Assembly: GCF_016802725.1 (NCBI RefSeq)
Contig: NC_052677.1
Coordinates: 18,801,329-18,865,328 of the forward strand
Reading direction: 5' to 3'
DNA length: 64,000 nt
From: Solenopsis invicta
Lineage: Eukaryota; Arthropoda; Insecta; Hymenoptera; Formicidae
Shown: positions 23,766-36,800 of the stretch, piece by piece
How positions within the stretch are numbered: the stretch's first letter is position 1
Layout: every line of letters begins with the position of its first letter
Made by a program: the position numbers and the translations under genes
Notes under the pieces: generated by a model
Told to the model about the DNA's origin: nothing
The model's input: the letters and a program-made list of their open reading frames with translations, nothing else
The model's database searches: none

Positions 23766-25630
23766 ATATATATGCGCCAACAAGTGTAGAGGGATAATAA
23801 AGGATGGAGTACAACAAAATATAAGTGCGTAACTTTTGTATTTTTTGTTCAGCTTGATTGTAGCATTCATGAGTGGCCATTATAAATTCTATCCCTTTTG
23901 ATATGTGATAAAAGTTGTTTTTCAAATCTTAGAAAATAAATATTTCGTTTTTTTTTTAATTGTGTCAGTATAATAATATAAATTCTTTATTGGTATAATA
24001 TAATTTATCTAAAATTTATCTTAAACATAGTAAATAATGCTTAAACTAAATAATGCTTAAACTAAGTTTTTAGGTGCGGTTTATGTATCGGAGTTGTCCT
24101 GATAATAAAATTATTATCATTATTATTGTCATTATAACATCATCATTATTATTACATATATATATATATATATAAAATCCTTTCTCTCTCTTTCTTTTTT
24201 TCTTTAATGTTGATTGTATAGAATTATATGTAGTCAAGCATAACAAAGGGCAGAACTTTCATTCATTTCTGATAAGATAATCCATCAGACTAGAGACTTG
24301 TACTGCGTGTCCGCGTATGGCACAGTCGTCAGCCGTTACATAATTTACAAGCATGACCTACACGACCTCGCGGTGTACGCACAATTACAGCGGTAGCACT
24401 TATCAGATTACGTGCGAGCGTATAACGCACTTTTTTCACGCGATATAAAGTATTTCGTACATTTCCTGCCACGCTAACGCTGAACCGGCCTTTGACACAT
24501 TATGAGAGATCACGTTTGCTCTGCAAGTATTACTTCGGGCTTGTCAAAGCTACTTTTTCAAAATTATTTTTAGTTATTATTATCGTCTTTTTAACGAATA
24601 TGTATATGTAACGATATATGATACCGTACTTGGATCTATCGTAATTATTTCGGTGCATGATTTCTGAAAATATTACAATATAATTACTACAAATTTTTGT
24701 GTGCAAAGAAAATTTTACGATTTTTTATAAAATATTTTTTTTATAGAAATTGTTTGAATTTACGGTGTAAAAAGAACGAATATATATATGAATTATAAAA
24801 GAAATAATTTCATAACTAACTAGTTTCAGTTAAAATATTTTAATAAAAAGGTAAGTACTATAATTCGTAAAAAGATATAAAAATAATGTGTTTACCATTA
24901 GTTGCGAAATTAATTTAAAAAATATTTTATAATGACCTAATAATTTTTTAAGGAAAACAAAGTAAACAAAAAAAAAACAAGTTTCAACAGCACGTGTGTA
25001 ATCGGAATATATAATTCATACATGTGTAATCGATATAAATATACATGAATTTTTTTCAAGACTATGGATAGCTAAATCATTTTTTGAACTTTCTCTTTTC
25101 GAAATATTTGGTATCTATTTCAGAGTAGGTCACCGTAAAATGATCTTAAACAACAGTAAAATCAACAGATATATAATACTGGAAAATTACATTTGGTATA
25201 AAAGTATTTTGTCGCGGCAGGTTTACCTCACTAGCGGAATAACAGGACGCGACGCAGAATGTTGACTTTGTATTTCCCCAACGCTCAGCGTAACAGGCGT
25301 GTTCTTACCCCAGGAAAAGAGGGTGTAAAAGTGTAAGGTAAGACGTAAAACGACCCTTGTCACGCAGAGCCGGCAGTTACGTATGATATGACTGACGTGT
25401 GCCTTTCGGGCGGCGCGTTAACGAGAGGAAGAGAGGCCTTCCGCGGATTATCGCGTGTCCGTATGCATTATTGCTGCACCGCCGCGCCCCCGTCTGATCC
25501 ACCCTCGCTCACCTTCGCGTACCCCGGTACAGACCGGAGGTACCACCCCCTGTCACGCCCCTGTCATTAATTTTCATGCCCCGGCAGGACGATGCGTTTG
25601 TTAGAATTTACGGGTAACTCGTCCCCTTCA
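23766..25630. other. AT-rich non-coding, turning CpG-rich after 25200
   Basis: Nothing with coding resemblance was seen. (AT)n lies at about 24153-24173. Confidence 0.5.
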
Positions 25631-25660
25631 CAGGACAGAACGGCGGCGCGACGGCAGCGG

Positions 25661-25695
25661 CGGCAGAGCGGCAGAGCGGCAGAGCGGCAGAGCGG
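25661..25695. repeat. (GGCAGAGC)n octamer tandem
   Basis: Four to five copies of an 8-base unit in a CpG-rich patch. Acceptor-like CCCCTTCACAG lies upstream at 25624-25634 and donor-like CAAG|GTAACA near 25752, so a small exon cannot be excluded. Confidence 0.8.
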
Positions 25696-25759
25696 CGAGA
25701 GGTCGCGCGGCAGCCGACCCCGAGGGACTCCGGGAGCGATTAATTTTTCAAGGTAACAC

Positions 25760-26462
25760 GTGGCGCGATATTTCGGCCTGTAACTTCGGTCGGCGCGCTG
25801 CCGGTCGAAGTTGATTCTGTCGACAGTATCTCCCGAAATGAGTCGCTGAATTTTTTTTATTCGTCAACCTCGACACCGCCACTCGCTGCCAACCCTTCTC
25901 TTTGCCACAAATTTATTATTTTCACGTATTAAAAGTAAAATACAGTGTCATTAAAAGTACGACGACGACGACGACGTCTATATTATATTCTTATTTGGAA
26001 ATTTTTACTACGTGACTATGAGGAATTATGTTGTAAAAGAAAAAGCGATCGAAGATATTACGTGTCCCTGTTTACACATAAATCTGTATTTTAATTAAAT
26101 ATTTTAATTAAACGTCGATTCGCGCTGTTAAAGCTATTGCCTCGCGCTGATTTACTTCCGCGAGCGGTCGAGGGTGCTTCGATACCGAGGCTAGGAAACG
26201 AGCGGAGGATAGGGTCTTCCGTTGCGAGAAAACAACAACAACAATGGTTGTTACGGCTGGCATACGAAATAGCGACAGTTCAATTTGGCCGAGCGTACTG
26301 TCTTCGCGACGATCGTTACTTTTGGAACAGGAGTATCATCGTCGCGAGGGAGGACAAAATTCCTGGCGGCGATATCGACACGGTTTATCAGTATGCAGGC
26401 AACGAAAACCGAAGACGCTCCTCCGTTTTGCCCGTGCCTTATTCTACGTCCCCACGATACGA

Positions 26463-26505
<43 letters not shown>

Positions 26506-27900
26506 CTCTCATCCGAGTGGCCTGAGTTTAAAATTTCCCGCGGGATGCTCGCAGCAGGGGGATGACAAAGCAGGGGGATAGATGGATAGACCGATGATAG
26601 GCAGGGGTGACAAAAAAAACATGGAACTTCGGGCTATGTGAATTGCGAAGAGGAAGAGAGGGAGAGTCGTCGGGCTGTCGCGGATTTTATTCACTTCGCA
26701 GAATATTCCACTTGTCGGGATAATTTCGTATCGGCTCCGCATCGTTATTGGCGTTTATGTGTCATAAGGACGAACGAGAGGATATACGCGACTGCACGTG
26801 GTGTACAGTGAGACAGTGCAGAGGACACGCGAAAGGGCAATTTGCATTCAGCGAACGACTACAAGCGGAAAATAATAATTGCCGAAAGTAATAAATCCTT
26901 TGATTGCAATCGTATGAAACAGAAAGTCGATGGTCGGTCCGAGGAGCGATCGGGAAAAAAGTGTCATGCCCATTTGTTCGCTCATATAAGAGATATATAA
27001 TCAATTAAGAAGGGAACGAATAAAGAGTGGTGACCTGGACAATCAACAGAAATACAATAAAAGAAAAAAAAACAAGGGACGAGGGTCAATATATAATATT
27101 TATTAATGGCTCTTCAATGAGACGGCGTAAAAACAAGATCCTTTAAAACAAGATCCACGCGCATCGGGATTATTAAGCCCCGGTTTTATCTCTTCGAGCA
27201 ATTAATTTTCGGACAATACTACGGCAGAGAACGTCTCCATTTTTTCCGCAAGTTTTACCGCCGCGCCGATGAGAATATTCTCCCCGTTCGAAAAAAGTTG
27301 GGCTAACTCAATCACGGGATAACCACGTAACTCCGGCAGAGAGGATAGTTTTCGGAAACCGGGTTTATCCCGGGACTTGGCGGCGAGATAGAAAAAAATT
27401 CGTTGAACTGCGCGACCGGAAAAGAGAGTTTCCCAGCTAGACGGTAGAGATTCGATTACAGGTTTTGTCCCAGTCCCGACCCGATCGGTTCGAGTCCTCT
27501 CCGCTTCGCAGTTTTGCCTTCCGCCTATCCGCCTGCTGCGACACTGGTCTCCTTGCGCTACCGCAGGACAAACGCACGCCAGACATAAGCGGATTCGCCG
27601 AGGAAGAGCCAATTACCGTGATTGGCTGCGGAGATTTTTCGTTCGACGGACAAAATGAGACGTTCAAGTCCGCAATTGCGGAACAGGAAGGCACTAATTG
27701 CAGCTAACACGATTAGGCGTAAATCATGTCATATTGCTATTTAATCCGTTAATTTAAAAAAATTACATACCGCTCGAATCTTAAATCCCTATGAAATTTT
27801 TATTTAGAAAAAAAATCAATTCCAGTTTGTTAAATAATTTTTAATATGAATAGATATCACAGGTGGAAGAAATTCTATCGCGCATTGTGCCGATTACATT
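25760..27900. other. Mixed non-coding sequence, no gene supported
   Basis: Contains (ACG)n near 25957-25975 and (CT)n at about 26465-26499. Overlapping ORFs at 27202-27707 on both strands have no recognised domain. Confidence 0.5.
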
Positions 27901-27903
27901 TTT

Positions 27904-28092
27904 ATGCTCTTTGTAGCTTCCATTGCTTTTGTGTCTTTTTCAGTCAGTTCAGCTAGTTGTTTGAAACACATGACGGGAGAGTGTACGGACTACCATAATT
28001 TCCTGTATGTCGGCTGTACGTGCAACAACATGCGTCGCCAATGCAAAGCAGCCTTAGACAACTCTAATTTTCGAAAAACGAGATCTGCATGA
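27904..28092 (+). CDS. Possible small secreted cysteine-containing peptide (62 aa), unverified
   Basis: A complete ATG-to-TGA frame of 62 codons starts with a hydrophobic stretch, MLFVASIAFVSFSVSSA, that looks like a signal peptide with a cleavage-friendly SSA-S. The remaining 45 residues hold five cysteines, spaced C-x7-C-x10-C-x-C-x6-C. I recognise no family, and an odd cysteine count is unusual for a disulfide-stabilised secreted peptide. The DNA encoding the hydrophobic part is pyrimidine-rich and ends in TTTTTCAG at about 27944, so it could be an intron's polypyrimidine tract and acceptor instead. No convincing promoter or poly(A) signal is nearby. Chance remains likely. Confidence 0.2.
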   Translation: MLFVASIAFVSFSVSSASCLKHMTGECTDYHNFLYVGCTCNNMRRQCKAALDNSNFRKTRSA

Positions 28093-29926
28093 CGTACGCG
28101 CATTCGCGAATTTATGAAACAGCATGTGTGAGCGGATGTCCTCCGTGAGAAAGAGAGAGAAAGAGAGAAAGAAAAAGAGATGGAGGTGATAGGCGAACAG
28201 TGGTCGCGAATAATAGAAAAAAAGAAGATCGCGGATCGAGAGAAAGAATGAATATTCGTCTATTTATTTTACGGTCCATATCATGTAATTTGATTCTGTC
28301 GAGTCCCGCAGAGAGCTTCGTTCCTTCAAGCATATTTCTTGCCGTTCAGCCGCATCGCTCCCGGCCGTACTCCAAATTTTTACAACTCTCTCTTCCCGAC
28401 GGGATATCATTATACTTTCACCCCGTCTCGTCTGTCCCGTTTTCTCGGGTGGACGGACGGCGGCGAACGGTTAGCGGTTCATTGCGGGAAACAGCGGATC
28501 AACGGAAGGCCAAACGGAATTTGAAAGCGCGTAGAAACTAATTTATTTCGCTCATACGTGTGTCCGAAAAGCTGGAAGCCTTTAAAAGATGCTCGTTGGA
28601 AATGTCAAGAGATCAAGGATACCGGTGTCTAGATAGACTTTTATACACATAGAATATTAATAACTTTTAAAGGCAAAAAACTTTGTGAAAAAAAACCGAC
28701 GAAAAATAACGGAAATTATATTGGTATGTGCACGCGTACGCACATATGGTCATGTTGACACATTTTCTTTAAAAATTTTATTTTTTATTATTTTATTATT
28801 TCTACCATTTATATCTTTATTGATGTATTGGTATTTCAGATAAACGAAGAAATAGCGCGCTTATTTTTATAGAAATATTTTCAAGAGGACTTTAAAGCGT
28901 TCTCATCATCAGCAAATATTATTGATACATACTACAATTTCATTACGTTTCTTTTTTGGCGCTCGTTGTTTCTGTTTTTACGTTACCGTTACATTTTTCC
29001 TCTGTAACAGTTATCAAACAAACGGGTATAATTAATTAGCTCAAATTGATGCACGATTTTACGTTGAATTCGTTCAGTTCGTTAGTTTAATAGTCGCGGC
29101 AATATATCGCGAGCGAATGTAATGAATTGCACCATTCGGAAAAAAATGGACTGGCATCGAGCGAAATTACGACGTCGTCGTCGCAGGCTTTCGTGGCAGG
29201 CTTGTCTCAACACGGTTACACAAGACCGGAGTTCCACGAAGATTACAAGAAGGAGATTGCTACTGCAGGGGTGGTTGCAGCGGCAGTAGTCGGTAGTAGA
29301 AATGAGTAGACGAAGCCGCCGGCTGGCTGGCTGGCTGGTTGACTATCGGGACTTGCGACCTATCGTTTATTAATTAACAGGCTTAATTAATAATTCAATA
29401 ACCGCTATCACCGAACTACCTCCCCCCCCCGCTCCATCCCATCCCGCGCTGCGCGCCACGTCGCTATTTTCCACCACCATCAACGCCTCCGTTCAGACAT
29501 GCATGTACACGCGGGCGCTGCGTACGAAGCCTGCCGAATCCGGCGAACCAGCCTCGACAAACCCACCGTGTATATTGTTTAGCTTCGTGTACACACGCGT
29601 AAACCCATACCAAGGTGCACACGTACGTACACACGCAACCACGTCCGCGGCTGTGTACACAGGGTGTCACGGAACCACACCCTCGCTCTTAACAACCGGG
29701 TTCCTGCGATCAATCTGACGGTCTCTTCCTCGGCCAGAAAAATCAAATTCGACAGCGACTCTTCCAACTCTCTGTAATTACACGTCAAACGAATTCTATC
29801 GCGAGACAAAATTCAACACCCTTAATCATTTTCCCAGCGTATTTCGCGAGGCGCTTCCTGGATTTTCAATCGCTCTAATGAAATCGAGCCAGGACTCGTG
29901 GTGTATGAGAAAGAATGGGGAGGACG
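28093..29926. other. Non-coding sequence with short repeats
   Basis: Contains a GGCT tetranucleotide tract near 29320-29338 and a poly-C run near 29422. No supported gene. Confidence 0.5.
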
Positions 29927-29958
29927 CGAGTATACGAGTATACGAGTATACGAGTACG
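29927..29958 (+). repeat. (CGAGTATA)n octamer tandem, four copies
   Basis: Three perfect CGAGTATA units and one variant. Confidence 0.9.
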
Positions 29959-29959
29959 T

Positions 29960-32440
29960 GTATCGCGCGACGACGTGCACGTGTGCACGCAAGACGCGTT
30001 CAATGTGCACGGGTGTCGGTACACGTGCACGCAGCTACGTGATCGTTACGTGCGACACGCGTGTGCACACACGGGCGTTTACGCTCTGCGGGGGTGCCCC
30101 GCGACACGTGCCCGGTGTAAACCAAACGCCGCCACGCTGGTCGGGGCCCTCTGTAAACGTGTAAATGTGTATAATATAACACCCCGCAGGCCGCGCAGCC
30201 AAACCACTTTGTCGTTCAAATAACATTTTAGCGGAAGCACCGCCATTACTCCGCCGCCACCCCGTGTAGATTGACGCGAATTTTTCAAACAAACGAAAAT
30301 GGAGGGCTTAGAGGCTCCTGAGGGACTTCGCCGTGCGGAAGAGGGAAAAAAGAAACGGAAAACACCCGATACTGATAACGATATCGAATTAAATTGCATT
30401 TGCGTCACCGAAAAAATATATTAAAACGACACGCCGAGAGAATCGTTCGGAGGGATGTAAAATGTGAGAGACGCTCATTAAAAAATGAGGATAATGATAT
30501 ATAATTCATAAAATGTAAACGTGTATAACGATCGCGCGTTGTGTAACACGAGAATTACGGCGAAATCATAAAAATGAAACGAGATTTATTTACATACAAA
30601 ATTATATATCGCCGCGTAAAAAATTATGAAATACCGTGTATGTACGCGTGTACATACATTATATACGTATATATAATCGTGATGAAATTTGCAAGGAGAG
30701 CCGGCGCGGACTCGTCGAGCGCCGCGGCGCCGGTTATTTCGTTCTAATATCGGGTTTTTACAGCCGGGCGGTTTGTAGCCCCGTGCTTTCGGCGCGATTC
30801 GAAATAAACGCGGGTGAGATACACACGCGCGTACGACCATTATCTGGCAGATACGTGCGATAATAAAAGAGGCTACTGGTCGCCATTCGATTTCGACGTT
30901 TTAAACTTTGGAAATGGCCAAAGTCCGACCGTCCGTTCGGACGCCGCGCGCGAGAGAGGCGACAAAAAAAAAAAAAAGATAGAAGAACCGTCCCGAAATC
31001 GCTCGTCGATTCGACGCGCGTTCCGGCCAATGAGTTCTTTAATTTAACGCGGGACTTGCACGTTAACATAAGATTCACGTGTTACGGCGACGCGATCGCG
31101 CGCGGCCTCGCGTGAACGCCGCGCCGCATGTAATTCGCATTTTACATTATTAACTCGGTTTCCGAGGGTTAACCATAGAGATGCCGAAATTTGTGGAAAT
31201 TAGAAACGTACGGAATAACAAGTGCTCGCGGTTCGCGTACGACGAAATTATTGTTACGCTGTATGCCGCTCACTAGATTTCGCGCCACGTCGTACAATAA
31301 ACAAATAACTTTTCAATGCTGAAAAGAGAGAGAGAGAGAGAGGGAGGGGAGTGAGGGGAGTGGTAGAATTCACGGTGAAATCGCGTACCGGCTTTGCATG
31401 AGCGGGACGTTTGACACGCGTTATTCCCGATTTATGTTATTAGCGCGTTCCCGAGAGATATCGTGTAAAACCAGATTCGCGTAAATTGAACTCGCGCGCA
31501 CGCAAAAAAAAATACAACTACCCATATTTCATAAGAAGATAAAAGATAAATGATCATAATCGGTTTTTATCAAATTTCGCTACGCTGAATTTCTCACAAA
31601 ACGTTTAACAGCGCGAGGATGAAATCTGTGTAGCGAAACTTATTCCCGTTTAGAAACCAACTTTGCAGTTTCGGGGAGGGTACTCAGATCTACCTAGCAA
31701 TAAAATCACCGTCGTAAAGGTCACCGTTAGTAATTTGCATCTCAATTTGTAAAGTTGCCAGCAAAATTTTCGTCGTTTTCAATTCGCACTGCTCGGGGCC
31801 ATGCCCCGGTATTTAAGCGGCGAATTTTGAAGGACTGAAAAAAATTAATCCGACGGATTTTGTATGACGTTCTCTCATTATCTGCATGTCAAACGTTTTC
31901 AAAGTAATCGGACGCGATTAGGCGGGTGCCCTCTCCTGATCGTCGAGAACTTATAATTATAGTTCCACACGTTCTCTACTACATTCAATATTTATGTGTT
32001 ATTGCAAAATTATGAATGTACAAAGGCTAGCGGAAAGCAGAATAGCACGGAAGTGTAAAACCCGCCTCTCTGACGTGGACGCCGCATTTTTCGTTTATTT
32101 TTAGCGCTCGCGTCAATAATACTGTGCGTACACACGCGATGGAAAGCGCGCGGACAGTCGTACCTCGCGGAAAAATAATTCGCGCGAAGGTAACGCAGAT
32201 TGATCTCTCCCGCGTGGTCCATTAGTTCGGGTTACAGGGCTTTTCAAATTAGACGGGAATACGTGCCACCTAGGAGCAGGACAAAGCGAAGGCACTGCGA
32301 TGGCACACTGACATGTCCTCGCGCGTGGTATCGAGTAGCTCGTATCACGCATCGATCCTTCACGAGTATAAACGTCAGCGCGTAAATACGGATGTGTCTA
32401 TAGAAAGTTGGAAAACTACTAGACGTCCCTTTAGCCAGAC
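29960..32440. other. CpG-rich non-coding block
   Basis: Rich in CGTGCAC/GTGTGCAC motifs near 29960-30110 and in CGCG-rich patches. (GA)n at about 31324-31342. No gene supported. Confidence 0.5.
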
Positions 32441-33380
32441 AAATTGAAATAAAGGAAGATGGTGTATCTGTGACTAATTTTCACATTTCTCTTTGTACTG
32501 TGACTAAAAATACAAAAGCAATTCTGAAATATTCTTTCAAGTATTGAGATGGATATACTTTTTTTTGTATATACGCAACACTTTATGAGAGATTAAGAAA
32601 GTTTTTAATAATACTTTGTTTACTCAAACAATAAATAATTTTTCGTAACAGCATAGTTCGATTTATTATTACAGGTAGATTATAAAGCACATTTGATAGT
32701 CAAATTGCAAACTGCATATTTTTACTTTTACAAATATTCAATAAATAGTTTTAGAATAATATGATTCAAGGTACAAAGGAACACCATCTTTCCTTATATA
32801 TTGTGTCAGATATACTTACTGAAAATATAAAATTTATATAAGATATAAGATTTAACGATTATTTCACAAGGAAATTTTATTGTTCTTTAGATGACTGATA
32901 ATTATATTGTACATAGAAATAGATTAATATCAAATCTACAATACATATAAGAATAAAAATAAAGAACAAATTATTTTGATAATATCAATATTTAAAAATT
33001 TCAATTCTCGTGCAAGATGTTGTTATTTGCTATTCGATATTGTTTTCTCTCAACTCATGAAAATTGTCAATGAATAAAGATGAATATATATATATATATT
33101 TTTTTTAACAAAACTATATAAAACTTTTTTCATATAAATATATTACATTTGTTTAAGATTATATTATTAAAAGTTTAAAAAAGATTTTAGTTCCTTGGTT
33201 ATATGTATATGAGACAATGATTGTTGATTTTATAGTAATTTTTTGTCGCGTACAATTTGTCTTATTTGAAAGGTGCAGCGCGTGCTATAACATCTCGCTA
33301 AAGACAAAGAGAAAAAATTAAAAGATTTTCAGTGTACTAATTTTCACACTTAGTATGATGTATTGGTTGAAAGGCCATCG
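32441..33380. other. AT-rich non-coding block
   Basis: An imperfect inverted pair (AAGGAAGATGGTGT near 32453; complement near 32781) suggests an old fold-back element but is too short to call. (AT)n lies near 33086-33100. Confidence 0.4.
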
Positions 33381-33510
33381 CTACATTGCCGCTCCCATCT
33401 AGTGAAGGTGGGAGAGCGGATTAGGCTCGGGGGCAGAGACCTCGCATCGGGCTCGAATTTGAAGGCGCCTGCCAGGCAGGAGCATCCACCGCAGCCGGGG
33501 TTGGTTGCCG

Positions 33511-33546
33511 TATAAACGAGCTCTGCCGCGAGGGTGAGATCAGTGA
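33511..33546 (+). promoter_or_regulatory. Core promoter: TATA box plus arthropod initiator
   Basis: TATAAA at 33511-33516 is followed by the initiator TCAGT at 33540-33544. With the initiator A (33542) as +1, the TATA box begins at -31, which is ideal spacing for an insect Pol II promoter. The surrounding 500 bp is a GC-rich island inside AT-rich sequence. This is the strongest core promoter seen outside the par-6/Mad1 pair. Confidence 0.55.
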
Positions 33547-33878
33547 GATGAGTCCCGGAGACGAATGGGCTCGCTCAGGATGTTAAGACCGGCTCGACAC
33601 CCACGACACCACCCTTCCCTTTACACCACAGCCCGAGATGATAACGATCGGACGGCGCTGTTCCGAAAAATGATTCCCTAAAACCACCGGGAAGGCAGTT
33701 GTCTCGACACCCGGTCAGAGGAAGAAAAATACCGGATGCGAGCGATAACGTGTCACGGGATTAAGTCGACTCCGGACAATCCGGAATGAACCGTTTGTGT
33801 TGACGGATTCCACCACGAGGCGACGTGTAAAGCTGAAATGTGGCCCTAAATCCAAATTTCGATACTACGCCCGACGCG
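33542..33878 (+). other. Probable non-coding first exon with donor GTGAGT
   Basis: Starting at the initiator, the sequence stays GC-rich to a consensus donor, GACGCG|GTGAGTTTCC, at 33878/33879, after which composition drops to AT-rich. All ATGs inside open only short upstream ORFs (for example a 12-codon frame from 33548 ending in TAA), which fits a 5' UTR exon of about 337 nt. The likely acceptor partner is near 41001, but other partners outside the window are possible. Confidence 0.4.
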
Positions 33879-36800
33879 GTGAGTTTCCGTTTCCTATAAT
33901 CTGGATCGTTTCGAGAATAGCTAGAATGAATCTTAATGTTGAGCTAGTGTTTAATTGGTAATGTATTAAATAACTTTTAAATTCGTAATGTCACTGTACT
34001 CAATTTGAGTCATTTCGATTAGTCGTCAAATAAACATTTCGTGAGTCTTCTAAATATAGCGTTAATTTAACTAAAACGCTGAAGCGTTAAATAATTTAAT
34101 TTAAAACATATATTAAAAATTTGACTCAAAAAATTTTTAGTTTATTATTTACTAGGTGCATACTAGGTGCGTTAATATGAACGCTGCTGCTGCTTACTTT
34201 GAAGTTAAGCGATATAAGCACAAAAAAAGAATTGATTAAATAAAAGGTAACATATTTTATATTAAAGTAGTAAATTTTGGTACGCAACATAGAAATTAAA
34301 AATAACAAAATATTATTTAATTCAACGAATCTGTTAATTTTCATCCTCAAATATTTAACAATGTATAATAATGTAAAGAGTAAAATAAGGAAAAATTTGC
34401 ATTATCGAAAACGGAACTAAAGTCTACCAGGTAATAAAGGAATTGGTAATTTAACCTCTTGGCGAGTATGTAATTGAACGAACACGGAGAATTGCGAGAT
34501 CGCACACAGGACATAAGCGGTCTGTAAATATAACTTCCGTTACACAGGGATAATTGAAAAGCGTATCTCCTAGCCTTTTTCTGAGCAATCGAACGTCCGG
34601 GGAAAATCGATAGCGCGATAAACAAGCCGAGAGCGACTCACGGATAGCATTAATCTACCTCCGCTCGCTCACGATTCTCGTGTCCAATTTGTCAATGAAA
34701 CATACAGCGAGAACTACGTATTGGGTTAAAAATTTTTGAACGAGCGAGAACAGACGTATGCGGTTTGCGCGCACTTTACCGCTGATTGTTCTTGCATTTC
34801 ACGTTTATTATTATATTTATCGAAAATTGCATTCGCTCAAGATGTAGTTACCTAAGTGGGAATTGAATACCGGTGAGATATTGATTGAGCACCAATTTCT
34901 AGTATTATCGAGCATCGACGCGCGATACTAGATACCAATACTGGTATAACACTGATAAAATAGTGGCTGATAACAACTGATGATAATAACATTTTGTGTA
35001 TGTTGGATTCTTACGAAAGGGAGTTTAGCCGCGCGTCCTTTTGGCGACAGAGCTGCTCCAGTACTGCTTCGCGTTAGGAGAGACAGTCTTGCAATTTTAA
35101 AGATATGATATCGCGAACATCTACTAGACCAATCCTCCTATTCAATACCGACCTACATATTGGACTAGTACGACTGTTTTAATGCTAGTCCAATAGAGAA
35201 ATATGAAAGCCATTTTTCGGTAGAAAATCGGTACTTGGCCAGGATTTAATACTAGTTTAATGTATTCTACTCCCACTTGGGTATTGCCATTTAGCGATCT
35301 GCTCACGTAATAGTCGGCAATTTTTGCGTTCTCTTCTCGACCTCCGTAGAGACACGATGACGGCAAAGAGATTTTAATGCACACAGATTATTTTATTAAT
35401 TATGCTGAAGGAGATATGCATGGAGGAACACTAACACTACAGTATTATATAGTTTGCACTAGGAGATTAATTATTTGATTCCTTGAACTGGATATTTTTA
35501 TCAGTGCATCTATCCCGGAGCGAGATTAAGCTGCGCAAAATGGAAGCACGGACGTGCGGTAGGAAGACAAAAGCGCGTCACGATCTATTTAGCATAGTTA
35601 CGAAAGATTCATCATTGTTGCAAAGTTACCAAAGCCATGAAATCGCGCAACGCGTGCTTGACGGGCCATGTAATTAGTATGTTAATTCATTCACCAACAA
35701 CTCGTATCCGGGATCTCGGGCCGTATCCTACCCTGGGATATGCGGCGTGTATTATGCAATGGATAATTCTCAGCTGTCATTCGCGGGACGCGGCGGCGCG
35801 GCGGCGCGGCGGCGCCGCGGCGGCGCGGCGGCGCGGCGGCGCGATCATTCGAATGTATGCAAACGCGCTGAACATTTCTATTTTGCGCGCGAGATTCGGG
35901 CTTCTCGTGGGAGAGGGACGACGGAATGTAAATCGAATCGGCATCGATTTCTCACTTCTCGACAAATCGCGACGGCAAATTTGCGATGAGAGCGCGGAAC
36001 GCGAATGATCGGTCGTAGAATTGACCGCGCGGCAGGGCGATATATGCGGCGGTCCATCGAGGTGACGCAAGTATACGATTAACCGTCGCGGTTTTGCGTG
36101 GCGAGCCGACCGTGTCGACTCGAAGGTTTTCGCCGTTTATCGTCAACGCGAGTCATCGCGCCGGGTGAGGAATAATATTTCCGTCGCTCTGCATTGGGAT
36201 CACGTTGACGGTACGTCGGCGTTTTAATTAATCGATCGCGCGCAATTAATTCATCGGCGTAATCGACGCGACGGTTCGCCCACCGTGCGGGCCATAATAA
36301 TGGGCTGGCGAGAGTGGAGTCGGCGTTGTTTCACGCGACGCGATCTCGCCGCTCCCCGTCTACGTACCAGGCCCTTCTTATTTAAACTAATTGATTTATT
36401 ACGTAGCCCGCTGGTAGGAGAGCGTCTTTCTTTAATAATCCCTCATTGGGCCCGGGGAATAAGGGACGATGCCATCGCGAAAACTTATGCAAGCGAGACG
36501 TCTAGACGCGCCGCGCTCGAACAGAGGGGACCAGAGCAATGAATATATTTAACAAATTAAAACAGATCGTCCAAATGCGCGGTGTCTCGAGCTTTGTGTG
36601 TATACGTATATTCCCTTGTTACTTTAATCCCGCCCTAAATTAATCTTAATAAAGAAATCGGTCTTTCCAAGTCGAAATTTTGACAGTACTTTTATATCTT
36701 TAAGGATAATTCGCCCATTTAGATATATAAATATAGATATTTACATTTATAAGCTACACGGTATCAAATTATAATTAATTGTATATTCAAAAATCATTGA

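Noticed and set aside
32453..32795. Inverted pair AAGGAAGATGGTGT as a MITE
   Set aside because: The match is only about 14 bases, and flanks and interior give no further TIR or TSD.
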